Source: Clostridium kluyveri (GTDB taxonomy: Bacteria > Bacillota > Clostridia > Clostridiales > Clostridiaceae). From it: 64,000 nucleotides of DNA. Position 1 is the first letter of the stretch; each line of letters begins with the position of its first letter. Shown piece by piece: positions 53,523 to 62,316 of this stretch. The translations under genes were made by a program, and so were the position numbers. The notes beneath the pieces were generated by a model. It ran no database searches. It was not told the DNA's origin and worked only from the letters and a program-made list of their open reading frames with translations. The stretch lies in contig NZ_CP018335.1 of NCBI RefSeq assembly GCF_001902295.1, positions 1,674,001 to 1,738,000 of the forward strand, in the 5' to 3' direction.

Positions 53523-53562
53523 AGGGAGATTTTTCATATAGATGGAAGATCTCTCTTTTTGT
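53523..53562 (+). terminator. Terminator after cdsA
   Basis: AGGGAGAT...TTC pairs with GGAAGATCTCTCT with one mismatch and a G-T pair, followed by a T5 run. Confidence 0.8.
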
Positions 53563-53731
53563 CTTTAAGCTATTATGCTTATGAACCCATATTATTTTGA
53601 GAATATAATAAAATATTGTAAATTATATGTAAATGATAAGGTTATTTATTTTATAACATAAATATGGTATAGTTAATCATATTAAAATTATGTTTGGTTT
53701 GTAGTTGTATTTAGTATAAGGAGTTGTTACA

Positions 53732-54889
53732 ATGAAAAAAATTTCTATACTGGGTGTTACTGGCTCTATAGGCACTCAGGCTTTAGACATATTGAGAAAG
53801 GATGAGGAAAACTTTAAGCTTGTAGCAATATCTTCCCATAGTAGTGTAAACAAACTTTTAGATATAGTAGATGAATTTAATCCTTCCTATGCGGTATTAA
53901 CTGAAAGAAATGCTTACTTAAAATTTAAGGATCATTGTAGTAATAAAAATTTAGATACCAAAATATTATTTGGAATAGATGGGTTAAATACCATAGCCGC
54001 TTTGCCGGATATTGACATGGTGCTTACTTCTGTAGTTGGAATGGTAGGGCTGGTTCCCACTATAAAGGCAATAGAATCAGGTAAAGATATAGCGCTGGCT
54101 AATAAAGAAACACTGGTAGTAGCAGGAGAGTTAGTTACAAAATTAGCAAAAAAAAATAATATAAAGATATTTCCTGTGGATTCTGAGCATAGTGCCATTT
54201 TTCAATGCATTAAAGGAAATAACTTTCAGGATATAGAAAGATTGTATCTCACTGCTTCTGGAGGACCTTTTAGAGGAAAGACTAGAGAACAGCTTTTGAA
54301 TGTCACCGTAAAAGAAGCATTAAATCATCCCAGCTGGAAAATGGGAAAAAAACTTACTATAGATTCTGCTACTCTCATGAATAAAGGACTGGAAGTTATA
54401 GAAGCTCATTTTCTTTTTGATATGCCTTATGAAAAAATAAAGGTAGTAGTTCATCCCGAAAGTATAGTTCACTCTATGGTAGAATATAAGGATGGAAGCA
54501 TTATGGCACAGCTTGCCAGTGCCGATATGAGACTTCCTATACAGTATGCATTAAATTACACTAAAAGAAGAGAAGCTTTAGTAGATAGGCTTGACTTTTA
54601 TAATATGAAAAATCTAAGTTTTGAAAAACCTGATATAGATACTTTTAAACCGCTTAAATTAGCATATGATGCAGGAAAAATTGGAGGTACAATGCCTGCT
54701 ATACTAAATTGTGCCAATGAAGCAGCGGTGGAACTTTTTCTTCTTAATAAGATTAAGTTTTTAGATATAAGCTATATATTAGAAGAGTGTATGAATAAAT
54801 TTACCTATTCTAACATATACACTGTAGAAGATTTACTACATATAGAAATAAAAGTGAAGAAATATGTAAAAGATAGATTTAGTAAATAA
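53732..54889 (+). CDS. dxr: 1-deoxy-D-xylulose 5-phosphate reductoisomerase
   Basis: Second enzyme of the methylerythritol phosphate route to isoprenoids, NADPH-dependent. The 385-residue protein has KKISILGVTGSIGTQALDIL at the N terminus, GKDIALANKETLVVAGELV, PVDSEHSAIFQCI, LTASGGPFRG and HPSWKMGKKLTIDSATLMNKGLEVIEAHFLF, including the metal and substrate-binding residues. TAAGGAG precedes the ATG. rseP follows 27 nt later and ispG (same pathway) after that. Confidence 0.97.
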   Translation: MKKISILGVTGSIGTQALDILRKDEENFKLVAISSHSSVNKLLDIVDEFNPSYAVLTERNAYLKFKDHCSNKNLDTKILFGIDGLNTIAALPDIDMVLTSVVGMVGLVPTIKAIESGKDIALANKETLVVAGELVTKLAKKNNIKIFPVDSEHSAIFQCIKGNNFQDIERLYLTASGGPFRGKTREQLLNVTVKEALNHPSWKMGKKLTIDSATLMNKGLEVIEAHFLFDMPYEKIKVVVHPESIVHSMVEYKDGSIMAQLASADMRLPIQYALNYTKRREALVDRLDFYNMKNLSFEKPDIDTFKPLKLAYDAGKIGGTMPAILNCANEAAVELFLLNKIKFLDISYILEECMNKFTYSNIYTVEDLLHIEIKVKKYVKDRFSK

Positions 54890-54916
54890 AAGAAATATGA
54901 TTAGGAGGAATACCAC

Positions 54917-55927
54917 TTGTATATAATATTAGCTATAATAGCGTTTGGTGTGTTAATTATAATTCACGAACTGGGACATTTTATATTAGCAAAATTAAAT
55001 GGTGTAAAGGTAGAGGAATTTTCCATAGGTATGGGACCTAAGCTTTTTGGAATAAAAGGAAAGGAAACTGAGTATCTTATAAAACTTCTTCCTATTGGAG
55101 GTTATGTTAAAATGCTTGGTGATGAAGGAAAAAGTGATGATCCAAGGGCCTTTAATAATAAAAGTGCTGTTAGAAAACTTAGTATTGTAGCAGCAGGACC
55201 TATAATGAATTTTATATTGGGTATAATATTGTTTTCTATTATAGCTTCTGCTAGAGGATATCTCTCTCCTGTAGTAAGTAAAACCATCTCTAATGGACCG
55301 GCAGCTATGGCAGGAATTAAGTCGGGAGATAAAATAACCAAAGTCAATGATTCCAAGATATCCACCTGGGAGGATTTTGTTACAGAAATATATACCACTG
55401 CAGGAAATCCAATCAATATAAGTTATGAACGTAAAGGAATAACAAATCAAGTAAATGTAACTCCAATAAAGGATGAAAAGGAAAATAGGTATATTGTTGG
55501 AATTGAAGGCACTCAGGTAACTAATCCTACCCTAGCCCAATCCATGTCCTATGGAGTTATAGAAACTAAGTCACTTATAAAACAGACATTTAGTTTTTTT
55601 AAAACATTATTTAAAGGAAAGGCATCTATGAATGATGTAGGAGGACCTTTGACCATAATAAAAATTTCTGGTGCGGCAGCAAAAGCAGGTATATTGAGTT
55701 TATTGGCTTTTTCAGCCTACATAAGTATACAACTTGCCATATTTAATATAATACCATTTCCAGCTTTAGATGGAGGGTATATATTGCTATTTTTATTTGA
55801 AATAGTAACAGGCAGGAAAGTAGATGATAACAAGGTAGGTATAATAAACTATGTGGGTTTTGCTATACTTATGGCTCTGATGGTATTAGTCACTGTAAAA
55901 GATATATTTTATCCTATAAAATTTTAG
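54917..55927 (+). CDS. rseP: Site-2 intramembrane zinc protease RseP/RasP
   Basis: Cuts membrane-bound anti-sigma factors and leftover signal peptides within the membrane. The 336-residue protein has the HELGH zinc motif in IIIHELGHFILAKLNGVKVEEFSIGMGP (about 16-43), a central PDZ domain (about 110-200, GPAAMAGIKSGDKI), and FPALDGGYILLFLFE with the LDG motif in a C-terminal membrane helix. The start is TTG at 54917, eight bases after TAGGAGGA. The dxr-rseP-ispG order is typical of clostridia. Confidence 0.95.
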   Translation: MYIILAIIAFGVLIIIHELGHFILAKLNGVKVEEFSIGMGPKLFGIKGKETEYLIKLLPIGGYVKMLGDEGKSDDPRAFNNKSAVRKLSIVAAGPIMNFILGIILFSIIASARGYLSPVVSKTISNGPAAMAGIKSGDKITKVNDSKISTWEDFVTEIYTTAGNPINISYERKGITNQVNVTPIKDEKENRYIVGIEGTQVTNPTLAQSMSYGVIETKSLIKQTFSFFKTLFKGKASMNDVGGPLTIIKISGAAAKAGILSLLAFSAYISIQLAIFNIIPFPALDGGYILLFLFEIVTGRKVDDNKVGIINYVGFAILMALMVLVTVKDIFYPIKF

Positions 55928-55966
55928 TTTTTATTTAAACTCTAATATTTTAAAGAAGGTGAAAAG

Positions 55967-57016
55967 GTGAAAAGGGCAAATACTAAAGAAATAAGAGTAG
56001 GAAAGGTGGTTATAGGAGGTAATGCTCCTATAGCTGTGCAGTCGATGACTAATACGGATACAAAAAATACAAAGGCTACCATAGAACAAATACATAATCT
56101 TAAGAAGGCAGGGTGTGATATAGTAAGATGTGCAGTACCGGATATGGAAGCCTGTGATGCCTTAAAAACTATTTTAAAAGAAGTGTCTATACCGCTGGTG
56201 GCAGATATACATTTTGATTATAAGTTAGCTATTAAGTCCATAGAAAATGGAGTGTCAGCTCTTAGAATAAATCCAGGAAATATTGGGAATATAGATAAAG
56301 TAAAGATGGTGGTGAAATCAGCAGGAGAGAGAAATGTTCCAATTAGAATAGGGGTTAATTCAGGCTCCTTAAAAAAAGATATTTTAAATAAATATGGCAG
56401 GGTATGTGCTGAAGCACTGGTGGAGAGTGCGCTAGAGCATGTTAGGATATTAGAGGATATAGGATTTTATAACATAGTTATATCCATAAAATCTTCAAAT
56501 GTAAATGACATGGTACAAAGTTACAGGCAAATATCTAAATTAGTAAGGTATCCACTTCATCTTGGAGTAACAGAAGCAGGAACTTTGTGGAGGGGTACTA
56601 TAAAATCTAGTGTAGGCGTAGGAACTCTTTTGATGGAGGGAATAGGAGATACTATAAGAGTTTCTCTTACAGGAAATCCCGTAGAAGAAGTTAGAGTAGG
56701 CAGGGAAATATTAAAAGCATGTGGACATCTAAAAGAAGGAATAGAATTTATATCCTGTCCTACCTGTGGGAGAACAAAAATTGATTTAATTAAGATAGCT
56801 GAAGAAGTAGAGAAAAAACTTTCTAATGTGGATAAAAACATAAAGGTAGCTGTTATGGGATGTGTGGTAAACGGACCAGGAGAAGCAAAAGAAGCAGATA
56901 TCGGCATAGCAGGAGGCATGGGAGAAGGACTTATATTTAAAAAAGGAAAAATATTGAGAAGGGTAAAAGAGGAGAATTTAGTGGATGCACTTATAGAAGA
57001 AGTGAAAAATATTTGA
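55967..57016 (+). CDS. ispG: 4-hydroxy-3-methylbut-2-enyl diphosphate synthase (flavodoxin-type)
   Basis: Iron-sulfur enzyme of the methylerythritol phosphate pathway making HMBPP. The 349-residue bacterial-type protein (no inserted domain) has TKEIRVGKVVIGGNAPIAVQSMTNTDT, RCAVPDMEACDAL, VADIHFDYKLAI, LRINPGNIG, GVTEAGT and GDTIRVSLTGNP. The cluster cysteines lie in FISCPTCGRTKIDL and VMGCVVNGPGEAKEADIGIA. GTG at 55967 follows AGAAGGTG. A repeat copy and polC follow. Confidence 0.97.
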   Translation: MKRANTKEIRVGKVVIGGNAPIAVQSMTNTDTKNTKATIEQIHNLKKAGCDIVRCAVPDMEACDALKTILKEVSIPLVADIHFDYKLAIKSIENGVSALRINPGNIGNIDKVKMVVKSAGERNVPIRIGVNSGSLKKDILNKYGRVCAEALVESALEHVRILEDIGFYNIVISIKSSNVNDMVQSYRQISKLVRYPLHLGVTEAGTLWRGTIKSSVGVGTLLMEGIGDTIRVSLTGNPVEEVRVGREILKACGHLKEGIEFISCPTCGRTKIDLIKIAEEVEKKLSNVDKNIKVAVMGCVVNGPGEAKEADIGIAGGMGEGLIFKKGKILRRVKEENLVDALIEEVKNI

Positions 57017-57069
57017 TTTTTAAATAATGTATTGTTTAAAAATTCGCTCTCATATACCATCTTTTGGAG

Positions 57070-57221
57070 TTATCCGAAGGCTACCATCGCTAAACCCCCA
57101 TCTTCTTCAAAAGTGGAGGATAAGCGTGACTAACGCCTCTGGATAAGTTCTTCTAGGGCTCAGATGGAGAAAGGTATTCCTTATAAGCAAACTCCACCTG
57201 AACCTCTGAATCACTTGATAG
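57070..57221 (+). repeat. Two-hairpin repeat family, full copy before polC
   Basis: 152 nt from TTATCC (57070) to CTTGATAG (57221). TTATCCGAAGGC pairs with GCCTCTGGATAA (57135-57146), ATCTTC with GGAGGAT forms the tip, and GGCTCAGATGGAG (57157-57169) pairs with CTCCACCTGAACC (57192-57204). It ends 16 nt before the polC ATG, next to its GAGGAGG site. Confidence 0.88.
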
Positions 57222-57237
57222 GTTGAGGAGGTAAAGA

Positions 57238-60200
57238 ATGGGTGTGGATATTGTAAAGATGCTGCAAGAGGATTTGGATTTAGACAGTAACACCATGACA
57301 GAAAGTATAAAACTTTTAAAAATACAGTATCTCAAAAAGAGTAATAAATTAAAGGTAATAGTGAAGTCACAAGAAAGCTTGGATTCTCGTATACAAAGTA
57401 AAATACGGGATATAATTAATAAAAAATTGGGAGGCTTTTGCAGTATAGAACTTATATGTTATAAGGATATATCTAATATATGCTTAAAAGATATAAGTGA
57501 GGTTCACTGGATTGAGCTTACAGGCATAATGGCTTCATATATTCCTGTATGCAGAGAATTTTTAGAAAAATGTTCTAAGGAAGTAGAGGGAGATCTGCTT
57601 AAAATTTCTACCGGAAATGAGTTTATATGTAATTTACTTAAAAATAAAAATATAGAAAAACTTATGTGCAGAACTATAAGGGATTTATTTGGTGTTGAAT
57701 GTTCTGTAGTTGTAAATTATGATAAGGCGTTGAACATTAAAGATTATTTGGAGAAAAGCGAAAGAGAAGAAAAAAAATATATAGAAAGTATTTTTAAATA
57801 TAGGGATGAAAAGTTTAGAAAATCCAGTGATATGTCTTCTGCAGCAAAAAAAATTGAAGAACATAAAGGGGTAGATAGAAAAGAAAATTGTCATGAGAGA
57901 AGCCCTGTAATTATAGGAAAAGCTATAAGCGGAGTTCCTGTGGAAATTGTAAGTATAACTGATATATCTAAGACAGTTATAATAAAAGGAGACATATTTA
58001 AAAAAGAAATTATAGAGACCAAGACGGGAAGAAAAATAGTTACTTTTTATATAACTGACTATACAAGTTCTATTACAGTGAAGTTTTTTCCAAAGCCTAA
58101 AGATGTAGATAGAATAATAGAGGAAATAAAAGAAGGGCTCTATTGTATGGTCAAAGGAGAAGCTGTAAATGATATTTATGCAAGAGAGTTAGTCATAATG
58201 GCTAAGGATATAGTAAAAATTCACAAAGAAGAAAAAATGGATACCTCAGAAGAGAAAAGAGTGGAACTTCATCTACATACTCAAATGAGTGCTATGGATG
58301 CAGTTAGTTCTGCATCGGATCTTATTAAAAGAGCGGCTCTGTGGGGACATAAGGCTATTGCAATAACGGACCACGGTGTAGTTCAGGCATTCCCGGAAGC
58401 TATGGAAGCGGCTAAAAAGAACAACATTAAAGTTATATATGGTATAGAAGCATATATGGTGGATGATGGTATTCCTATTGCTGTAAATGGAGATGAAAAA
58501 ACATTAGATGATACTTTTGTAATTTTTGATATTGAAACTACAGGTTTCTCTATGACAAATGATAATATAATAGAAATAGGTGCCATTAAAATAAAAGAAG
58601 GAAAAGTAATAGGTAATTTTAGTGAGTTTGTAAATCCAGAAAGGTCGATACCACTAACTATTACACAACTTACCGGTATCACAGATGAAATGGTACAAAA
58701 TTGTGAAAATATAAAAGCTATTCTGCCTAAATTTATGGAATTTATAGATAATTCTGTAGTGGTGGCTCATAATGCTAATTTTGATGTGGGATTTATAAAA
58801 AAGAACTGCATGGAGTTAAATTTAAAATTTAAAAATCCAGTTATGGATACCATACCTCTCTGTAAATTTTTATTTCCAGAGCTTAAAAAGTTTAAATTAA
58901 ATGTAATTGCAAAACATTTAGATATATCTTTAGAAAATCATCATAGAGCTGTAGATGATGCGGGAGCTACTTGTGAAATACTTTTAAGATGTTTTAAAAT
59001 GCTCAAAGAAAAAAATATTTTGAACCTTGGAGATTTAAATAAAGAATTTTTGAGTAATATAGATGTTAAAAAACAGCCTATGTACCACCTTATAATATTG
59101 ATTAAAAATCAGATAGGACTTAAAAATTTATATAAAATGGTATCTCAATCCAATTTAAATTATTTTTTTAAAAAACCCCGAATGCCTAAAAGCATTATTA
59201 TAAAACATAGAGAGGGTCTTATAATAGGAGGAGCCTGTGAAGCAGGTCAAGTGTATAAAGAGGTACTTGGAGGTAAAAGTGACAGTGAGTTAAAGGACAT
59301 ACTAGACTTTTACGACTATTTGGAAATACAACCTTTAGGAAATAATTTATTTATGGTAAGAAATGGTCTGGTAAAAGATATAGAACAATTAAAAGACATA
59401 AATAGAAAGATATGTGACCTTGGAAGTATTAATAACATCCCTGTAATAGCTACAGGAGATGTACACTTTATGGATCCTAAAGATGAAATATTTAGACGTA
59501 TAATAATGGCAGGCCAGGGATACTCAGATGCAGATAATCAACCCCCTCTCTACTTTAGAACCACAGAGGAGATGCTTTCCGAATTTGAATATTTAGGCGA
59601 AAAGAAAGCAAGAGAAGTTGTGATTGAAAATACTAATAAGATTGCAGATATGATAGAAGAGGTAAAACCTATACCTGATGAAACTTTTCCTCCGAAAATA
59701 GAAGGAGCAGAAGAAGAAATTAAAAATATGACTCTTAAAAAAGTGCATTCTATATATGGGGATAATCTGCCAGAGATTGTACAGGAGAGATTGGATAAAG
59801 AGTTGAATTCTATAATAAACAACGGATATGCTGTACTTTATCTTATTGCACAGAAATTAGTGGAAAAATCTTATAAGGACGGGTATCTGGTGGGTTCCAG
59901 AGGTTCTGTGGGATCTTCTTTTGTGGCAACTATGTCTAATATTACAGAAGTTAATGGACTTCCGCCTCATTATGTGTGTCCAAATTGTAAATACAGTGAG
60001 TTTTTTACGGATGGTTCCATAGGCTCTGGAGCAGATCTGCCCGATAAAAGTTGTCCTAATTGTGGTGAAAAACTTATGAAGGACGGTCATGATATACCTT
60101 TTGAAACTTTTTTGGGATTTGCAGGGGATAAAGAACCAGATATAGACTTGAACTTTTCAGGTGAATATCAACCTGTAGTACATAAGTATACGGAAGTTTT

Positions 60201-61560
60201 ATTTGGAAAAGATCACGTATTTAGAGCAGGAACTATAGGTACTATAGCAGAAAAAACTGCTTATGGATATGTTAAAAAATACATAGCAGAGAAGAATATG
60301 GTGCTGCCTCAGGCTGAAATAGAAAGACTTACAAAAGGGTGTACTGGAATAAAGAGAACTACGGGACAGCATCCTGGAGGAGTTATGGTAGTTCCAGATG
60401 ACAATGATATACACAATTTCACACCGGTGCAGCATCCTGCAGATGATAACAGTACAGAAATAATAACTACTCATTTTGATTATCACTCTATAAGTGGAAG
60501 ATTGTTAAAGCTTGATATACTGGGTCATGATGATCCCACTGTACTTAGAATGCTTCAGGATTTAACAGGACTTGATCCTAAAACCATACCTCTTGGAGAG
60601 TCAAAAGTTATGAGTTTATTCACTTCTCCAGAGGCCCTTGGAGTTAGTGAAAAGGAAATCGACTGCTCTGTGGGAACTTATGGGCTTCCGGAATTTGGAA
60701 CAAAGTTTGTAAGACAGATGCTGATGGATACCCATCCAAAAACTTTTGCAGATTTAGTGAGAATTTCAGGGTTATCCCATGGCACGGATGTTTGGCTTAA
60801 CAATGCCCAGTATTATATAAAGGAAGGCTACACTACATTGCAAGACTGTATAGCTTGCAGAGATGATATAATGATATATTTGATTCAAAAAGGTCTTCCC
60901 CCTAAAACGTCTTTTACAATAATGGAAATAGTGAGAAAAGGGAAGGGACTTAAAGAAGAACATGAAGCTATAATGAGAGAACATAATGTGCCTAATTGGT
61001 ATATTGAATCCTGTAAAAAAATAAAATACATGTTTCCAAAAGGTCATGCAGTAGCTTATGTAATGATGGCAGTTAGAATAGCATATTTTAAAGTATACTA
61101 TCCCAAGGCATATTATGCTGCATATTTTACTGTAAGGGCAAATGAGTTTGATGCAGATATAGTAGTTCAAGGGGAAGGCGCCATAAAGAAAAAAATGGAT
61201 GAGCTCTATGCTCAGGGCAATAATTTAACGCAAAAGGATAAAGGCCTTCTTACCATATTGGAACTGTGTTATGAGATGAATAAAAGAGGAATAAAATTTT
61301 TAAAGGTAGACTTGTATAAATCTCATGCTACAAAATTTTTAATAGAAGAAAGTGGAATAAGAGTTCCGATGAATTCTCTGGCAGGGCTTGGGGAAAATGC
61401 TGCTAAAAATATAGTAAAAGCCAGAGAGGAAGGAGAATTTATATCTAAGGAGGATTTAAGAATAAGGGCTAAAGTTTCTAAAACGGTAATAGATACTTTA
61501 AATAACCATGGATGTTTGGGTAATCTTCCAGAAACCAACCAATTATCTTTATTTATGTAA
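57238..61560 (+). CDS. polC: DNA polymerase III alpha subunit, Gram-positive type PolC
   Basis: Main leading-strand replicase of low-GC Gram-positives, with built-in proofreading. The 1440 residues run in family order: N-terminal domain, OB fold (about 225-330), and PHP domain beginning VELHLHTQMSAMDA (about 341). The DnaQ-like exonuclease FVIFDIETTGFS (from about 427) is inserted in PHP. The PHP rest follows, then the zinc-binding CPNCKYSEFF...CPNCGEKL region and the palm with FLGFAGDKEPDIDLNFSGEY (catalytic Asp pair). The rest contains TGQHPGGVMVVP, FPKGHAVAYVMMAVRIAYFK and a helix-hairpin-helix end. ATG 57238 has GAGGAGG. Confidence 0.98.
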   Translation: MGVDIVKMLQEDLDLDSNTMTESIKLLKIQYLKKSNKLKVIVKSQESLDSRIQSKIRDIINKKLGGFCSIELICYKDISNICLKDISEVHWIELTGIMASYIPVCREFLEKCSKEVEGDLLKISTGNEFICNLLKNKNIEKLMCRTIRDLFGVECSVVVNYDKALNIKDYLEKSEREEKKYIESIFKYRDEKFRKSSDMSSAAKKIEEHKGVDRKENCHERSPVIIGKAISGVPVEIVSITDISKTVIIKGDIFKKEIIETKTGRKIVTFYITDYTSSITVKFFPKPKDVDRIIEEIKEGLYCMVKGEAVNDIYARELVIMAKDIVKIHKEEKMDTSEEKRVELHLHTQMSAMDAVSSASDLIKRAALWGHKAIAITDHGVVQAFPEAMEAAKKNNIKVIYGIEAYMVDDGIPIAVNGDEKTLDDTFVIFDIETTGFSMTNDNIIEIGAIKIKEGKVIGNFSEFVNPERSIPLTITQLTGITDEMVQNCENIKAILPKFMEFIDNSVVVAHNANFDVGFIKKNCMELNLKFKNPVMDTIPLCKFLFPELKKFKLNVIAKHLDISLENHHRAVDDAGATCEILLRCFKMLKEKNILNLGDLNKEFLSNIDVKKQPMYHLIILIKNQIGLKNLYKMVSQSNLNYFFKKPRMPKSIIIKHREGLIIGGACEAGQVYKEVLGGKSDSELKDILDFYDYLEIQPLGNNLFMVRNGLVKDIEQLKDINRKICDLGSINNIPVIATGDVHFMDPKDEIFRRIIMAGQGYSDADNQPPLYFRTTEEMLSEFEYLGEKKAREVVIENTNKIADMIEEVKPIPDETFPPKIEGAEEEIKNMTLKKVHSIYGDNLPEIVQERLDKELNSIINNGYAVLYLIAQKLVEKSYKDGYLVGSRGSVGSSFVATMSNITEVNGLPPHYVCPNCKYSEFFTDGSIGSGADLPDKSCPNCGEKLMKDGHDIPFETFLGFAGDKEPDIDLNFSGEYQPVVHKYTEVLFGKDHVFRAGTIGTIAEKTAYGYVKKYIAEKNMVLPQAEIERLTKGCTGIKRTTGQHPGGVMVVPDDNDIHNFTPVQHPADDNSTEIITTHFDYHSISGRLLKLDILGHDDPTVLRMLQDLTGLDPKTIPLGESKVMSLFTSPEALGVSEKEIDCSVGTYGLPEFGTKFVRQMLMDTHPKTFADLVRISGLSHGTDVWLNNAQYYIKEGYTTLQDCIACRDDIMIYLIQKGLPPKTSFTIMEIVRKGKGLKEEHEAIMREHNVPNWYIESCKKIKYMFPKGHAVAYVMMAVRIAYFKVYYPKAYYAAYFTVRANEFDADIVVQGEGAIKKKMDELYAQGNNLTQKDKGLLTILELCYEMNKRGIKFLKVDLYKSHATKFLIEESGIRVPMNSLAGLGENAAKNIVKAREEGEFISKEDLRIRAKVSKTVIDTLNNHGCLGNLPETNQLSLFM

Positions 61561-61643
61561 AATTGATATATCCTTTATATGTTAAGGCATATAATTAATA
61601 AATATATAAATAATCAGTGATTTAAAGTTCTGTATAATTTTTC

Positions 61644-61672
61644 TTGAAATACAATGTAGAGTGTGTTAGAAT
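61644..61672 (+). promoter_or_regulatory. Promoter of the rimP-nusA-infB operon
   Basis: TTGAAA (61644-61649), a 17-nt spacer and TAGAAT (61667-61672). Two terminator-like hairpins lie between this promoter and rimP, suggesting attenuation. Confidence 0.65.
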
Positions 61673-61710
61673 AAAAGTGGTAAATCTACAGCAATTTATT
61701 TGGTATGTAG

Positions 61711-61740
61711 GAGTGGGTTTGAGCCCGCTCTTTCTATTTG
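61711..61740 (+). terminator. First attenuator-like hairpin in the rimP leader
   Basis: GAGTGGG (61711-61717) pairs with CCCGCTC (61724-61730) around a TTTGAG loop, followed by TTTCTATTT. It lies downstream of the promoter and upstream of rimP. Confidence 0.7.
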
Positions 61741-61742
61741 TC

Positions 61743-61770
61743 AAAAACGCAGCGAAAGTTGCGTTTTTAA
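61743..61770 (+). terminator. Second terminator-like hairpin in the rimP leader
   Basis: AAAAACGCA (61743-61751) pairs perfectly with TGCGTTTTT (61760-61768), loop GCGAAAGT, with a T5 run. It is 66 nt before the rimP ATG. Confidence 0.75.
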
Positions 61771-61833
61771 ATTATTAATGACTGTTAACATTTCTTAAGG
61801 GAGTGTGTAACATTATATGTAAGGAGGTTTAAA

Positions 61834-62298
61834 ATGGGTAATCATATATTGGAAGAAAGAGTATTAAAACTTATAAAACCCATAGTTGATAATTTGAATT
61901 TTGAACTATATCATTTAGAATTTAAAAGAGAAGGAAATAATAATTATTTGAGAATATTTATAGATAAAGAAGAAGGAAATATAGCACTTGAGGATTGTGA
62001 AGCTGTAAGCAGGGCAGTCAGTGATATATTAGATAGGGAAGATCCTATAAAAGATCCTTATTATTTAGAGGTTTCATCTCCAGGTATAGAGAGAACACTT
62101 TATACCCATGAACATCTTAAAAGATATATTGGATTTAATGTGATAGTTAATATACAGGGACTTTTAAAGGGAAACAAAAAGTATCAGGGAAAACTTTTGT
62201 CTTTTGATGAAAGTGTACTAAGGGTTAGTTGTGAAGGAGAAGAGATTGTTATTCCAAAAAGTAAAATTTCAACTGTAAATTTAAAAGATGATCTTTAA
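61834..62298 (+). CDS. rimP: Ribosome maturation factor RimP
   Basis: Helps early 30S assembly around S12. The 154-residue protein has an N-terminal alpha/beta domain with LEFKREGNNNYLRIFIDKEEGNIALEDCEAVSRAVSDILD, DPYYLEVSSPGIERTLYTHEHLKRYIG, and a C-terminal SH3-like barrel (about 88-154) with IPKSKISTVNL at the end. TAAGGAGG precedes the ATG. It leads the rimP-nusA-ylxR-rplGA-infB operon, a conserved Firmicutes order. Two hairpins in its leader suggest that expression is attenuated. Confidence 0.95.
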   Translation: MGNHILEERVLKLIKPIVDNLNFELYHLEFKREGNNNYLRIFIDKEEGNIALEDCEAVSRAVSDILDREDPIKDPYYLEVSSPGIERTLYTHEHLKRYIGFNVIVNIQGLLKGNKKYQGKLLSFDESVLRVSCEGEEIVIPKSKISTVNLKDDL

Positions 62299-62316
62299 GA
62301 GGAGGTATATTTTGAA

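Noticed and set aside
54995..55450. 151-codon minus-strand frame inside rseP
   Set aside because: It lies wholly within a well-conserved gene, is of biased composition and has no ribosome binding site.
57070..57221. Reading the repeats as IS200/IS605-derived elements because of terminal hairpins and a TTGAT end
   Set aside because: TTGAT is at the right end in the element orientation, and no matching target motif sits at the left boundary. No tnpA or tnpB is in the window. Kept only as one hypothesis.
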